Shown: positions 1 through 10,301 of the stretch, piece after piece
Position numbering within the stretch: position 1 is the first letter of the stretch
Layout of the letters: every line of letters starts with the position of its first letter
Assembly: GCF_002843355.2 (NCBI RefSeq)
Contig: NZ_PJAI02000003.1
Span: forward strand, 124,001-188,000
Source: Colwellia echini
Lineage (GTDB): Bacteria; Pseudomonadota; Gammaproteobacteria; Enterobacterales; Alteromonadaceae
DNA: 64,000 nucleotides
Direction of reading: 5' to 3'
The notes under the pieces: model-generated
Database searches by the model: none
Seen by the model: only the letters and a program-made list of their open reading frames with translations
What the model was told of the DNA's origin: nothing
Program-made: the position numbers and the translations under genes

Positions 1-1005
1 ATACAAATTGCCCGCGACGCAGAAGAAATGGCGAAAAGCACTGGCTTACGCCTTGGTGTAGTGTATGGGGGCGAAGGTTATGAAAGTCAACGCCTAGTAC
101 TTGAAAGCGGCGTTGATATTCTTATTGGTACATGTGGTCGATTAATCGATTACATGAAACAAGGTATATATAACCTTAGTAATATTGAAGTTATTGTACT
201 TGATGAAGCCGATAGAATGTTCGATTTAGGCTTTATTAAAGATATTCGTTATATGTTTGATAAAATGCCTGCGCCAACTGAACGTCTTAGCATGTTATTT
301 TCAGCAACATTATCATTTCGTGTTAAAGAGCTTGCCTTCGATCACATGAATGAACCAACAAGTGTTGAAATAGCACCTGAACAAAAAACAAACAACCGAA
401 TTAGTGAAGAATTATTTTATCCATCTAATGAAGATAAAATGACTTTACTACAAACGCTAATTGAAGAAGATTGGCCTGAAAAAGCAATTATATTTGCCAA
501 CACCAAACATGTATGTGAAAAAGTTTTCGATCATTTAGTAGCAGACCAACTTCGTGTCGGCTTGTTAACAGGTGATGTACCACAGAAAAAACGTGTAAAA
601 ATATTAGAAGAATTTACCGAAGGTAAAGTTGATATTTTAGTGGCAACTGATGTAGCGGCACGTGGTTTACATATTCCTAGTGTAACACATGTTTTTAATT
701 ATGATTTACCTGACGATTGTCAAGATTACGTACACCGTATTGGTCGTACTGGCCGTGCAGGTGAAACAGGTCATGCTATTAGTTTAGCCTGTGAGCAATA
801 TGTATTTAATTTACCAGAAATTGAAGCCTATATTGAACATGAGTTACCGGTAACTAAATATGATAACGATGCCTTATTAACCGATTTACCTAGACCAAAA
901 CCTCGTCAACGACGTCCTAGAGCCAATAGCTCAAGAACGGGAAATAGACAAGGTGGGCGCTCTAATTCTCGCCCACAAGGTAACCGTGGCGGGAACAGAA
1001 GTTAA
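1..1005 (+). CDS. rhlB: ATP-dependent RNA helicase RhlB (5' partial)
   Basis: DEAD-box RNA helicase, the degradosome-type helicase RhlB, missing its N-terminus because the window begins inside the gene. The open frame runs from base 1 and contains 334 codons. Visible motifs are the DEAD box around residue 68 of this fragment, the SAT motif around 101, and the HRIGRTGR motif VI around 245. The Q motif and Walker A (AxTGxGKT) lie upstream of the window. The C-terminus is an Arg/Asn/Gly-rich basic tail of about 35 residues, as in RhlB, where it contacts RNA. The gene is followed 30 bp later by a gppA-like gene on the same strand; rhlB and gppA are also neighbours in E. coli. RhlE/SrmB are alternatives, but the core wording and the gppA neighbour favour RhlB. 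Confidence 0.9.
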   Translation: MQIARDAEEMAKSTGLRLGVVYGGEGYESQRLVLESGVDILIGTCGRLIDYMKQGIYNLSNIEVIVLDEADRMFDLGFIKDIRYMFDKMPAPTERLSMLFSATLSFRVKELAFDHMNEPTSVEIAPEQKTNNRISEELFYPSNEDKMTLLQTLIEEDWPEKAIIFANTKHVCEKVFDHLVADQLRVGLLTGDVPQKKRVKILEEFTEGKVDILVATDVAARGLHIPSVTHVFNYDLPDDCQDYVHRIGRTGRAGETGHAISLACEQYVFNLPEIEAYIEHELPVTKYDNDALLTDLPRPKPRQRRPRANSSRTGNRQGGRSNSRPQGNRGGNRS

Positions 1006-1034
1006 TAACTTAACTTTTATGGAAATTTAGTACA

Positions 1035-2036
1035 TTGAGTGAACTACAAAGCCTAAACCAAGCCACACTTAATACAAGTAAAATGGCAATTCCACAGTAT
1101 GATGAGTCTCATTATGCTGTGATTGATTTAGGCTCTAATAGCTTCCACCTTCTCATTACCCAATTAGTGACCACACCAACAGGTAAAACAATTCAAACAG
1201 TTAATAAGGTTAAGCAAAAAGTACGCTTGGCTGCAGGCTTAGATACTAATAACCAGCTAACTGATGAAGCCATAGAGCTGGGCCTTGATTGTCTTAGAAA
1301 CTTCGCCTTATACCTTGGTAATATTCCAGTAAAAAATATTATTATTGTTGCTACGGCCGCATTGCGTATTGCCAAGAACAACCAAGTGTTTTTTGATGCT
1401 GCTAATCTGATCTTACCTAAACCGATAAAATTATTAAGTGGCGAACAAGAAGCCGAAACAATTTTTGCAGGTGTTGCCCATACAGTAAAGTGCGATATAG
1501 AAGCATCTGAAAACCAATTAGTAATAGATATTGGCGGCGCTAGTACAGAGATTATTATCGGTGTTGGCTGCCTAGCTAAAAAAGTAGTTAGTTTAAATAT
1601 TGGTTGTGTTAGTTTTCTTAATCAGTTTTTTTATGACCAATCACTAACACAACAAAATTTTAAGCGTTGCATCGCATCAGCAGAATTAATCATTAACGAA
1701 GTTAAAGATAACTTTATCAAACTAGGTTGGCAGTCTGCAGTAAGTAGCTCTGGTACTATGCAGGCTTTGATTGAAATTTTAACCGAACGCCAAGATGATC
1801 CCATTATTACTTTGCCATTTTTGCGTGAAATAGAAACTTTATTAATACAATGTAAAACTATCGAAAACATTAATATTGCAGGACTTAGAGAAGATCGCGC
1901 GGCAGTACTTGCTAGCGGTTTAAGTATATTAATTGCTTTGTTTTCTTGTTTAAATATTGAAAAGTTATGTTTATCAAGTGGTGCTTTGCGTGAAGGCTTA
2001 TTATTTGAATTAGTGCCCGACGCTAAAATTTGTTAA
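1035..2036 (+). CDS. gppA: Ppx/GppA-family phosphatase, single-domain short form
   Basis: Member of the ASKHA-fold exopolyphosphatase / guanosine pentaphosphate phosphohydrolase family, which acts on polyphosphate or pppGpp in the stringent response. The phosphate-binding loop (DLGSNSFHLL, about residue 31) and the second glycine loop (DIGGASTEIII, about 165) are present. At 333 residues it is far shorter than E. coli GppA (about 494): it stops directly after the ALREGLLFEL motif that closes the Ppx-GppA domain, so the C-terminal HD-like domain is absent. The next 98 bases show no remnant of it. The start is uncertain: a TTG at 1035 gives the longest frame, and an in-frame ATG at 1083 would begin MAIPQYDESHYAVIDLG. 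Neither has a strong ribosome site. It is probably cotranscribed with rhlB. Pyrophosphatase versus pppGppase activity cannot be decided from sequence. Confidence 0.8.
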   Translation: MSELQSLNQATLNTSKMAIPQYDESHYAVIDLGSNSFHLLITQLVTTPTGKTIQTVNKVKQKVRLAAGLDTNNQLTDEAIELGLDCLRNFALYLGNIPVKNIIIVATAALRIAKNNQVFFDAANLILPKPIKLLSGEQEAETIFAGVAHTVKCDIEASENQLVIDIGGASTEIIIGVGCLAKKVVSLNIGCVSFLNQFFYDQSLTQQNFKRCIASAELIINEVKDNFIKLGWQSAVSSSGTMQALIEILTERQDDPIITLPFLREIETLLIQCKTIENINIAGLREDRAAVLASGLSILIALFSCLNIEKLCLSSGALREGLLFELVPDAKIC

Positions 2037-2134
2037 AAGTATCAAATAAAATTCAGCTTACGAAAATACGACTACCGTAATCAAGAACATAATCGAGAAT
2101 AGTCGCATTTTTACTTTAAACATTCATCGTTAGG

Positions 2135-3196
<1,062 letters not shown>

Positions 3197-3286
3197 TCAG
3201 TTTTGTTCGTATTATCTAAATTGGGGTTAGTTCAGCTTCACTCTGATAACTCAGCTAAGCACTACAAGCTAATTGCTAAGCATTAA

Positions 3287-4168
3287 TTATTCAGCGAGCA
3301 CATGTTGCTGCGTTTGATTTCGCCCGTGATGTTTAGCTTGGTATAGCGCTTTATCAGCTCCTGCAAATATCTCTTCTGGGCCGATATCTGTTTGTTGATG
3401 ATAAGTTGCGATACCACAACTAATGGTTAAAGAAATTTCCGTTTCTTGAAATGTAAACACCTGCTCAGCCACCAAAGTTCGTAATTGCTCAGCCATAAGT
3501 AATGCACCTTGGGCATCGGTATTAGGTAAAATTAAACAAAACTCTTCACCACCATAACGGAACGCTTTATCGGTACTACGCTTTAAACTTTTATTAATGA
3601 TTTTTGCTAACCAAACTAAACAATTATCTCCCGTAAGATGACCATAATTATCATTAACCGCTTTAAAATGATCAATATCAATAATCACTAAACTAAGTGG
3701 CGTTAAATTACGGCGACTACGGCGGTATTCGGCAACTATTTTTTGATCGTAAAAACGACGATTATGTAAACCAGTTAATTCATCAAGTATATTTTTACGT
3801 TCAAGCTCTTGGTTAGCGCTTTCTAATTCTTGTAAAGCAATATTTAGCTCTATAGTCCGCTCTTGCACTCTTTCTTCTAATAAGTCTTGGCTGTCTTGTT
3901 GTTCTATAGCTAAGGTTCTCATTGTTTGCTGAGCGACTCTGGTGCTTCTTTTTGCGGACTTAAGCTTTTGCAGCATTTTTTGATATTTATTACGATAGTG
4001 TCGATTTAAATATTGAAAGACAATAAAAGTAATAGCAACCCCTAACAATAACCCTAACGTAAAACATAGTGGCTCATAGCTATAGGTTGTACTTGCCATA
4101 GCCATCGGAATATAGCTCAGCATTAACACTGTAAAACCTATTATGTGAGACCAAGACAATAACTTCAT
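3287..4168 (-). CDS. Membrane-anchored diguanylate cyclase (GGDEF)
   Basis: Predicted to make cyclic di-GMP from two GTP. Two hydrophobic segments (about residues 8-25 and 33-53) are followed by a helical, Glu/Gln-rich coiled-coil linker (about 60-125) and a C-terminal GGDEF domain (about 130-290). The signature is GGEEF, an active variant, and an RSTD motif sits exactly five residues before it, matching the RxxD inhibitory I-site, so product inhibition is expected. No sensory domain other than the membrane segments is visible. The ATG directly follows the tatD stop codon, so translation is likely coupled. Its signal and target are unknown. Confidence 0.9.
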   Translation of the reverse strand: MKLLSWSHIIGFTVLMLSYIPMAMASTTYSYEPLCFTLGLLLGVAITFIVFQYLNRHYRNKYQKMLQKLKSAKRSTRVAQQTMRTLAIEQQDSQDLLEERVQERTIELNIALQELESANQELERKNILDELTGLHNRRFYDQKIVAEYRRSRRNLTPLSLVIIDIDHFKAVNDNYGHLTGDNCLVWLAKIINKSLKRSTDKAFRYGGEEFCLILPNTDAQGALLMAEQLRTLVAEQVFTFQETEISLTISCGIATYHQQTDIGPEEIFAGADKALYQAKHHGRNQTQQHVLAE

Positions 4169-4981
4169 TTAAAGGGATTCTTTTATGGCGGTTAAATTAA
4201 ATATTTTTTGTGCATTAACTCGGGTTTGCCAAGCAATTTCTGCTTGGTCAATTCCGGTAAGACTAGCTATTTCTGCAACAATATAAGGCAAGTAACTAGA
4301 CTCGTTTCGACTGCTCTTTGGCTTAGGTCTAATGGTTCTGGGCGTTAAATACGGCGCATCAGTTTCGATTAATAATCTATTTAATGGTATTAGATTAATA
4401 ATGTCTCGTAAATCTTGACCTCGGCGTTCATCACACAACCAGCCCGTAATACCAATATACATATCGGCGGCTAAACATTGTTTTAATTCCGATTCATTAC
4501 CTGTAAAACAATGAGAGACCATTGCCGGTATCTTGCCAACATAAGGTGATAAAGTTCTAAACCACGGGGCAAAAGCGTCACGTTGGTGTAAAAACAATGG
4601 CATCGCTAACTTTTCAGCTAAAGCGACTTGCTCACTAAATACTTTTTGTTGTTGCTCAGGCGCTGAATAATTGCGATTAAAATCTAAGCCACACTCACCT
4701 ATCGCTTTAACTTTATCATTTTTTGCTAACGCTTGTAATTTCTCAATATAATCATCACTGACATTATCAGCGTCATGCGGATGAACGCCTGCGGTGCAAT
4801 AAAGATAATCAGGAAAATTTTGCTGATATTGTTGACATAAAGCCAAAGCATTTTGACTTTCTTCAACACTGGTGCCGGTAATTAATAAGCCTGTTAAATT
4901 AGCTTTTTTCGCACGTTGAATTACTTCAATACGATCTTTATCAAAACGTTTGTTGGTTAAGTTAACTCCAATATCTATCAA
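4169..4981 (-). CDS. tatD: TatD-family metal-dependent deoxyribonuclease
   Basis: TIM-barrel hydrolase of the TatD family (3'-5' exonuclease, DNA repair/quality control; not needed for Tat export). Metal ligands and family motifs are visible: DIGVNLT at the start, TAGVHPHD, AIGECGLDF, HCFTGNESE, GITGWLCDERRG and LIETDAPYL. The frame can begin at a TTG at 4996, but the TTG at 4981 gives the family-typical start M-I-D-I-G-V and has an AGG six bases upstream, so I chose 4981 (270 aa). It follows tatABC and one small gene on the same strand, the E. coli-like tatABCD order with one insertion, and abuts the GGDEF gene. Confidence 0.93.
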   Translation of the reverse strand: MIDIGVNLTNKRFDKDRIEVIQRAKKANLTGLLITGTSVEESQNALALCQQYQQNFPDYLYCTAGVHPHDADNVSDDYIEKLQALAKNDKVKAIGECGLDFNRNYSAPEQQQKVFSEQVALAEKLAMPLFLHQRDAFAPWFRTLSPYVGKIPAMVSHCFTGNESELKQCLAADMYIGITGWLCDERRGQDLRDIINLIPLNRLLIETDAPYLTPRTIRPKPKSSRNESSYLPYIVAEIASLTGIDQAEIAWQTRVNAQKIFNLTAIKESL

Positions 4982-5104
4982 ACGACTACCTATCAAACCT
5001 TATATTAAAATGTTACTTATATTGTTGGTATAACCGTGGATAAATTTATGTAGATTACTTATCTATATATCTAAGTTATTAATATAGATAATAACTGCTA
5101 ATTA

Positions 5105-5662
5105 TTATTGTAGCCGTTTTACTTTAATACGTTTATTACTATTTTCTTTTTGTAAATACACAGCGCTTAATGCGCCTTTAGTTAACATTACGCGTTGGCC
5201 TACAGTTAAGGTTAGTTGGAAACTATCTTTTTGCTGCCATTTCTGACCATTTTCAAAAATAATAGTCCATTTACCGTAAGGATCTTTACTTAAAGCACTA
5301 ATTGTCAGAACGATACTATTGACTTGTTTAGCTAGTTCATCACTAGTTTGCTTCAGTTGGTCTTTAGCGAAATCATCAATCGCTTGTTTTTCTGCTTCAC
5401 TTGCCAGAATTTCATTTACACCAGTATCAGTGTTTTCGGCAGTAGTGTTTTTGAGATTAATAGTAGAGTTAGTTTCGATACTTAGTGTTTGAGTTAAGGC
5501 ATCAAAGCAACTAAGCCTAGCTTGGTTATTAGCGATTTTACTACAAGTTAAAATATTATCATCTAACCCATCTTCACCCGCAATAGCTCCATGTGTAAAT
5601 ATGGATTGTGTAAGAAAAAGTAAAATAACACTACAATAATATCGCTTATTTTGCGACAGCAT
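5105..5662 (-). CDS. Conserved hypothetical periplasmic protein in the tat operon
   Basis: No function recognised. The 185-residue product has a Sec-type signal peptide (hydrophobic about residues 9-28, cleavage probably after GAIA). A Cys-pair motif follows (C-SKIANNQ-ARLSCFDAL, about residues 39-55); a 'CxxI..ARLxCFD' pattern of this kind recurs at the mature N-terminus of several unrelated periplasmic or secretion-associated proteins. A Thr/Asn/Glu-rich linker and a small beta-rich C-terminal part (WTIIFENGQKWQQ, VMLTKGALSAVYL, KRIKVKRLQ) complete it. It starts two bases after the tatC stop, so it belongs to the tat operon, but it carries no twin-arginine motif and is not a known Tat component. 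Confidence 0.75.
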   Translation of the reverse strand: MLSQNKRYYCSVILLFLTQSIFTHGAIAGEDGLDDNILTCSKIANNQARLSCFDALTQTLSIETNSTINLKNTTAENTDTGVNEILASEAEKQAIDDFAKDQLKQTSDELAKQVNSIVLTISALSKDPYGKWTIIFENGQKWQQKDSFQLTLTVGQRVMLTKGALSAVYLQKENSNKRIKVKRLQ

Positions 5663-5664
5663 TA

Positions 5665-6426
5665 CTAGTCGTTCGCCTTTTCATCAGCTAATTCATCATC
5701 ACTATTTTTATGATTTAGTGAAGCGATAATAATGCCTATCTCAAATAAAATAAGCATAGGTACAGCGAGCATGGTTTGCGAAATAATATCTGGAGGTGTT
5801 AATAACATACCAATAACGAATGCACCAACCACAACATAAGGTCGTTTTTCTCGTAGACTTTCTGGAGTAGTAATACCTGTCCAACACATTAAGATAATAG
5901 CGATAGGTATTTCAAAAGCTGCCCCAAAGGCAAAAAACAACTTTAGAATAAAATCTAAATAACTGCTGATATCAGTAGCAATTACAACGCCCTCGGGTGC
6001 TACTGAAGTGAAAAAAGCAAACACCACAGGAAATACAATAAAATATGCGAATGCAATCCCACCATAAAATAATAAGGTAGAACCAAACATTAATGGTGCA
6101 ATTAAACGCTTTTCATTGTTATATAAACCAGGTGCTACAAATGCCCACACCTGATATAAAACAAACGGCATAGCAATAAATAGTGATAATACTAAGGTTA
6201 ATTTAAACGGGGCAAAAAATGGCGATGCAACATCTGTCGCTATCATTTGCGAACCTTCTGGCATTACCGCTAATAATGGCTGCGCTACATATTGATAAAT
6301 GTCTTGAGCAAAATAAACTAAACAGCAAAAAACAACAAGTACCCCTAAAACAGAACGTAATAAGCTATTACGTAATTCTAAAAGGTGGTCAAAAAGACTA
6401 GCCGGTTGCGCAGAATAATTACTCAT
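5665..6426 (-). CDS. tatC: Sec-independent protein translocase TatC
   Basis: Twin-arginine signal receptor of the inner-membrane Tat complex. The 253-residue length and the six hydrophobic segments fit. The family motifs [16 protein letters not shown] at the N-terminus, a proline-rich [20 protein letters not shown] loop and [10 protein letters not shown] near the last helices are present. Its ATG overlaps the tatB stop (ATGA), so translation is coupled. It is part of the operon tatA-tatB-tatC running leftward from 7136. Confidence 0.98.
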   Translation of the reverse strand: MSNYSAQPASLFDHLLELRNSLLRSVLGVLVVFCCLVYFAQDIYQYVAQPLLAVMPEGSQMIATDVASPFFAPFKLTLVLSLFIAMPFVLYQVWAFVAPGLYNNEKRLIAPLMFGSTLLFYGGIAFAYFIVFPVVFAFFTSVAPEGVVIATDISSYLDFILKLFFAFGAAFEIPIAIILMCWTGITTPESLREKRPYVVVGAFVIGMLLTPPDIISQTMLAVPMLILFEIGIIIASLNHKNSDDELADEKAND

Positions 6427-6878
6427 CGTTGAGGTATATCACTCGATTTATCTTTTAAATCATCTTCAGTCTGAGCCTTTTCAGCTAACTGTTCGATTGA
6501 TTCGTTTATGTTTTGGCCAATATCAGCTTCTATTGAAGAAGCAGATGAAATAGCAGACTTTGATTCTACAGTTTGTGTATCAATCTTTTTAAACGGTGCT
6601 GTTACCGAATCAGCTGCTTCGCGTAATGTTTTTAATGACTCAGCAACTTCAGGACTAAGGTTTTGCAAGTTGCTTTCTTCGGCTTTTTTTAAATTAGTAT
6701 GCAACTCATGAACGCGCAATTCTTCAGTTAACTCTGCTTTCACGGTATCACTAAACTTACGTGCACCCGAAATCCAACCACGAATGGTACGAATAGCTAC
6801 AGGTAATCGCTCTGGACCTAAAATAACTAAACCCATAATTGCAATGAGAACTAACTCCCAAAAGCCGACATCAAACAT
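6423..6878 (-). CDS. tatB: Sec-independent protein translocase TatB
   Basis: TatB subunit that with TatC binds twin-arginine signal peptides. It has one N-terminal transmembrane helix ([20 protein letters not shown]), the hinge [16 protein letters not shown], a long amphipathic helix and an acidic, Ser/Glu-rich variable tail to residue 151. The FGFWEL-type start separates it from TatA. It begins three bases after the tatA stop and overlaps tatC by four bases. Confidence 0.96.
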   Translation of the reverse strand: MFDVGFWELVLIAIMGLVILGPERLPVAIRTIRGWISGARKFSDTVKAELTEELRVHELHTNLKKAEESNLQNLSPEVAESLKTLREAADSVTAPFKKIDTQTVESKSAISSASSIEADIGQNINESIEQLAEKAQTEDDLKDKSSDIPQR

Positions 6879-6881
6879 AGA

Positions 6882-7136
6882 TTAAGCCTGATCTTTTTCT
6901 TTAGTTTTATGTGCTGACGCTGTATTAATATCATCAGCTGATTTAGTAGTAGTATCTGCAATAGTATCCGTAGATTTTTCATCTTCAGCTTGCTTTTTTT
7001 CATCACCAATAGCGCTTTTAAAGCCTTTAACTGCTGAGCCTAAATCACCGCCTAAGTTACGTAATTTTTTAGTACCAAATAAAAGTACAATAATCACCGC
7101 AATGATCACTAATTGCCAAATTCCGATTCCACCCAT
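6882..7136 (-). CDS. tatA: Sec-independent protein translocase TatA
   Basis: Pore-forming TatA subunit of 84 residues. One N-terminal transmembrane helix is followed by the family hinge [21 protein letters not shown] and a short charged tail rich in Lys/Asp/Thr. It is the first gene of the leftward tat operon; its promoter should lie in the 7137-7330 interval, which also ends with the rpoH terminator. No long repeat or RNA gene was seen in that interval. Confidence 0.97.
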   Translation of the reverse strand: MGGIGIWQLVIIAVIIVLLFGTKKLRNLGGDLGSAVKGFKSAIGDEKKQAEDEKSTDTIADTTTKSADDINTASAHKTKEKDQA

Positions 7137-7330
7137 AATAACTAACTCCTAATATTTGATGTTCGCATGCATAGCTATGACTAAACATGCTTTATGTGCT
7201 TGCATTATATACCCAAATTGACTCTGGAAACGAGCAAAAGCAGTAAATGAATTATTAACTTATGCGCTAAAACAATGTTTAATCAGTAACGCCAAATTAT
7301 TCGTTTATATTGTAATAAATTTTAGATATA

Positions 7331-7357
7331 AAAAAACCGACATGATGTCGGTTTTTT
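7331..7357 (-). terminator. Rho-independent terminator downstream of rpoH
   Basis: A perfect hairpin with 12-base arms (AAAAAACCGACA / TGTCGGTTTTTT) and a 3-base loop lies 22 bases past the rpoH stop. It ends in a T run on the minus strand, separating rpoH from the tat operon; the symmetric A/T tracts would let it work in both directions. Confidence 0.92.
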
Positions 7358-7378
7358 CGTAACAAAATTATTTAAATG

Positions 7379-8236
7379 CTAATCAAAAACCATAGTATTT
7401 TTTAATTTAGATAATGCATTTTTTTCTAACTGTCTTACACGCTCTGCTGATATATCATATTTAGTAGCAAGCTCTTGTAATGTTGATTTATCTTCTGCTA
7501 ACCAACGAGTTTTGATGATATCTTGACTACGTTCATCGAGTGTAACAAGTGCTGTTGATAAACGTTGGTTAGCATGGCTTTCCCAATTGTCATTTTCAAC
7601 TTCAACGGCTAAATCTGATTGCTTATCTTCCAAATATTGAGCTGGAGAAAAGCTACCTGCACCAATATTGTCATCGTCATCTTTAGATAGCTCAAATGCT
7701 TGGTCATGGCTACTCATACGAGATTCCATTTCCATTACATCTTTAGTACTCACACCTAGCGTTTTAGCTACTGTGTTTACTTCATCGTTACTAAACCAAC
7801 CTAGGCGTTTTTTGTTTTTGCGTAGGTTAAAAAATAATTTACGTTGTGCTTTTGTCGTCGCCACTTTAACTATGCGCCAGTTTTTAAGCACATACTCATG
7901 AATCTCTGCTTTTATCCAATGCACAGCAAATGATACTAAACGCACACCTACTTCCGGATTGAAACGTTTAACGGCTTTCATTAAGCCTACATTGCCTTCT
8001 TGTACTAAATCTGCATGTGGTAAACCATAGCCTGAATAGCCTTTAGCAACATGAATAACAAAACGTAAATGCGACATGATTAATTCTTGTGCCGCTTGTA
8101 AATCATTGTCTTCATACAGGCGAGTAGCTAGGTCATGTTCCTTTTCTGCCGTTAACATCGGAATGTTATATGCTGATTGCATATAAGCTTCGATACTACC
8201 GCTTTTAGCTAACGTAAGTTGCATTGTTGGATCCAT
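7379..8236 (-). CDS. rpoH: RNA polymerase sigma factor RpoH (sigma-32)
   Basis: Heat-shock sigma factor directing RNA polymerase to chaperone and protease promoters. The 285-residue protein has the region 2 core ([38 protein letters not shown]), the RpoH box QRKLFFNLR that distinguishes sigma-32 from RpoD and RpoS, and the region 4 helix-turn-helix ending in [18 protein letters not shown]. The ATG at 8236 has a strong AAGGAG eight bases upstream. It lies downstream of ftsY-ftsE-ftsX in the usual gammaproteobacterial order, but 384 bases separate it from ftsX, giving room for its own promoter. Confidence 0.98.
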   Translation of the reverse strand: MDPTMQLTLAKSGSIEAYMQSAYNIPMLTAEKEHDLATRLYEDNDLQAAQELIMSHLRFVIHVAKGYSGYGLPHADLVQEGNVGLMKAVKRFNPEVGVRLVSFAVHWIKAEIHEYVLKNWRIVKVATTKAQRKLFFNLRKNKKRLGWFSNDEVNTVAKTLGVSTKDVMEMESRMSSHDQAFELSKDDDDNIGAGSFSPAQYLEDKQSDLAVEVENDNWESHANQRLSTALVTLDERSQDIIKTRWLAEDKSTLQELATKYDISAERVRQLEKNALSKLKNTMVFD

Positions 8237-8500
8237 AATGACGCTCCTTTAACCTTTTATTCTTTAATTTATTTTCTTTAAATCGCCCAAGATAATATGT
8301 AATAAGGTACATATAATGTCGATCTTTCGACAACGGGGACATGAACATTAGCCTAATAGACAGGGCGGTACAAGGCGATCTTTCATTTTTTTGATGAAAT
8401 AAATGTGACTATTTGTAATCGCTTTGAATTATCAAGACTAAACAGTAGCTTATAGCAAATAAATTAAAAACTAGATAAAAATTATTTATACCATTTTAAG
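8237..8500 (-). promoter_or_regulatory. Upstream region of rpoH with a short inverted repeat
   Basis: This is the noncoding part of the gap between rpoH and ftsX. It carries the rpoH ribosome site and, at 8317-8332, a perfect inverted repeat of six bases (TGTCGA-TCTT-TCGACA), which could be an operator or a small hairpin in the rpoH leader. I see no RNA gene. Promoter elements are not clear enough to place a transcription start. Confidence 0.4.
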
Positions 8501-8614
8501 ATGCTAGATTTATTATTTCAATGGCTATTATACTTTCTGCCGCGTAAAAGTAATTACCAATATATATCTAACATTGTGCGTATTTTAAAGCGTTGGCGTA
8601 AAAATTCGCGCTAA
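8501..8614 (+). CDS. Possible small membrane peptide (37 aa)
   Basis: An ATG frame of 37 codons between convergent positions of ftsX and the rpoH leader. It would encode a hydrophobic N-terminal half (MLDLLFQWLLYFLP) followed by a strongly basic tail (IVRILKRWRKNSR), an arrangement common in small amphipathic membrane peptides. The ribosome site is weak and the frame is short, so it may be chance. It ends six bases before the ftsX stop on the other strand. Confidence 0.25.
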   Translation: MLDLLFQWLLYFLPRKSNYQYISNIVRILKRWRKNSR

Positions 8615-8620
8615 AATTTA

Positions 8621-9595
8621 TCAATCAGCATTAGGTTCAATAGCTTTGATATGCTGGCTTACTGAAATATAACTGCCCACTAGGGCAAGAGTAATTGCAA
8701 AAGCGATTAGAGATAGTGCTTCACTTATGTCTAAGCCTTCAAGTGTAAAGTTACTTTGATACAACTGACTTAGATCTGTAATAGCATAACCTAAATACCA
8801 AGCCAATAACGTCACCGTAATACATGAAAGAATACCACCAAAAATACCATACCAAATGCCGGAATATAAAAAGGGTCGTTGAATAAAGCTATCCGTTGCA
8901 CCCACTAACTTCATAATAGCAATCGCATCTTTCTCATTTAAAATAGCTAAACGAATTGTGTTACCTACAATCAATACAACCGATAGACACAGTAATAACG
9001 CGACGCCAATAACAATATCTTCAATTAAACGCGCCATGGCCTCTAACCGTGTTAACCATTCTAAATCAAGTTTACCTTGATCTACTTCACGTTCTTTACT
9101 GAGTTTAGCTAATAAACCATTCGCTGCTTCTGCCTGACTAGCTCTTTGTGTTGGCGTAACTAAAACCGTTGCTGGTAAAGGGTTTTTGTCTAAATATTCA
9201 AGCGACTGGCCAAAGCCAGATAATACTTTAAATTCTTTTAACGCTTGTGCTGAAGAAATATATTTAACTTCGGCAACATCATTATCAAGACTAATGCGTT
9301 TTACTAAATTTTGTGCACTTTTTTCGCTGGTAGATAGTTTCAAAAACAAAGTGATTTGTGAAGCACTATCCCATTGCTCACTTATTTTCTCTGCATTTTT
9401 TATAAAAAGATGCAAAGTCGCAGGTAATGCTAAGCTGATACCTAGAACAAAAATAGTCATTACAGTAGTAAACGGTGTGCGCCACAAACTACCTAAACTA
9501 CCTACTGCTTGTTGGGCATGCCTAATAGGCAAGCTCATTAACCGAGCAATTAAGCTTGAGCGTTGTTGCAAACCACTGCTATGCAAATTACTCAT
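8621..9595 (-). CDS. ftsX: Cell division ABC transporter permease FtsX
   Basis: Inner-membrane partner of FtsE that controls septal peptidoglycan hydrolases through periplasmic activators. The 324-residue protein has a cytoplasmic N-tail, a first transmembrane segment (about residues 40-65), a periplasmic domain, and three C-terminal transmembrane segments with the FtsX motif IMKLVGATDSFIQRPFLYSG. It overlaps the ftsE end by eight bases and is the last gene of ftsY-ftsE-ftsX. Confidence 0.97.
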   Translation of the reverse strand: MSNLHSSGLQQRSSLIARLMSLPIRHAQQAVGSLGSLWRTPFTTVMTIFVLGISLALPATLHLFIKNAEKISEQWDSASQITLFLKLSTSEKSAQNLVKRISLDNDVAEVKYISSAQALKEFKVLSGFGQSLEYLDKNPLPATVLVTPTQRASQAEAANGLLAKLSKEREVDQGKLDLEWLTRLEAMARLIEDIVIGVALLLCLSVVLIVGNTIRLAILNEKDAIAIMKLVGATDSFIQRPFLYSGIWYGIFGGILSCITVTLLAWYLGYAITDLSQLYQSNFTLEGLDISEALSLIAFAITLALVGSYISVSQHIKAIEPNAD

Positions 9596-10286
9596 CAGCT
9601 ACTCCTCGAGCTTGCAAGCCATCAACTATACCATCGTTGATCATTGTGCCTTCTTTTAGGGTTAAGGTGCGGTATTTCATTCGTGCAATTAGCCCCAAAT
9701 CATGGGTAGCAATTAATACAGTAACCCCTGCAGCATTAAACTCTTCAAATAAACGAATAATATCTAAAGACAATTTAGGATCTAAGTTACCCGTAGGCTC
9801 ATCGGCAAGTAAAATTGGTGGCTTATTTACAATAGCGCGTGCAATACCAACTCGCTGTTGTTCACCGCCAGAGAGCATATGGGGAAAACACTTTAATTTA
9901 GAGGTTAGGTGAACTTTTTCTAACGCGGTTTCAACACGTTTTTTAATTTCTTTACTGCTAACACCTTCAATTATCAGTGGTAAAGCGACATTCTCAAAAA
10001 CAGTACGGTCTTTCAGTAAATTATGACTTTGGAAAATCATACCAATGCCGCGGCGCACATAAGGCACTTGCTTGTATTGTATGTTGGATAATTCAGTATG
10101 ATTAACTTGAATACTGCCTGAACTAGGCTTTTCCATTAGTGAAATTAATTTTAATAAAGTACTTTTACCTGCACCAGAATGCCCGGTTAAAAAGGCCATT
10201 TCACCACTTTGCAAACTAAAGCTTACTTGCTTTAATGCTAAGAAACCGCCTGGATAGGTTTTATTTACCTTATTGAAATCAATCAT
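9588..10286 (-). CDS. ftsE: Cell division ATP-binding protein FtsE
   Basis: ATPase of the FtsEX complex at the divisome. The 232-residue protein contains Walker A (GHSGAGKSTLL), the ABC signature LSGGEQQR, Walker B (ILLADEPTGNLD) and the switch histidine in ATHD. The ATG lies 15 bases after the ftsY stop, and the gene overlaps ftsX, so ftsYEX is one operon. Confidence 0.98.
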   Translation of the reverse strand: MIDFNKVNKTYPGGFLALKQVSFSLQSGEMAFLTGHSGAGKSTLLKLISLMEKPSSGSIQVNHTELSNIQYKQVPYVRRGIGMIFQSHNLLKDRTVFENVALPLIIEGVSSKEIKKRVETALEKVHLTSKLKCFPHMLSGGEQQRVGIARAIVNKPPILLADEPTGNLDPKLSLDIIRLFEEFNAAGVTVLIATHDLGLIARMKYRTLTLKEGTMINDGIVDGLQARGVADE

Positions 10287-10301
10287 ATTACTCTAGTATC
10301 T

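Noticed and set aside
9186-9912. Plus-strand open frames opposite ftsX and ftsE
   Set aside because: They are shadows of two strongly supported genes and show no family signature.
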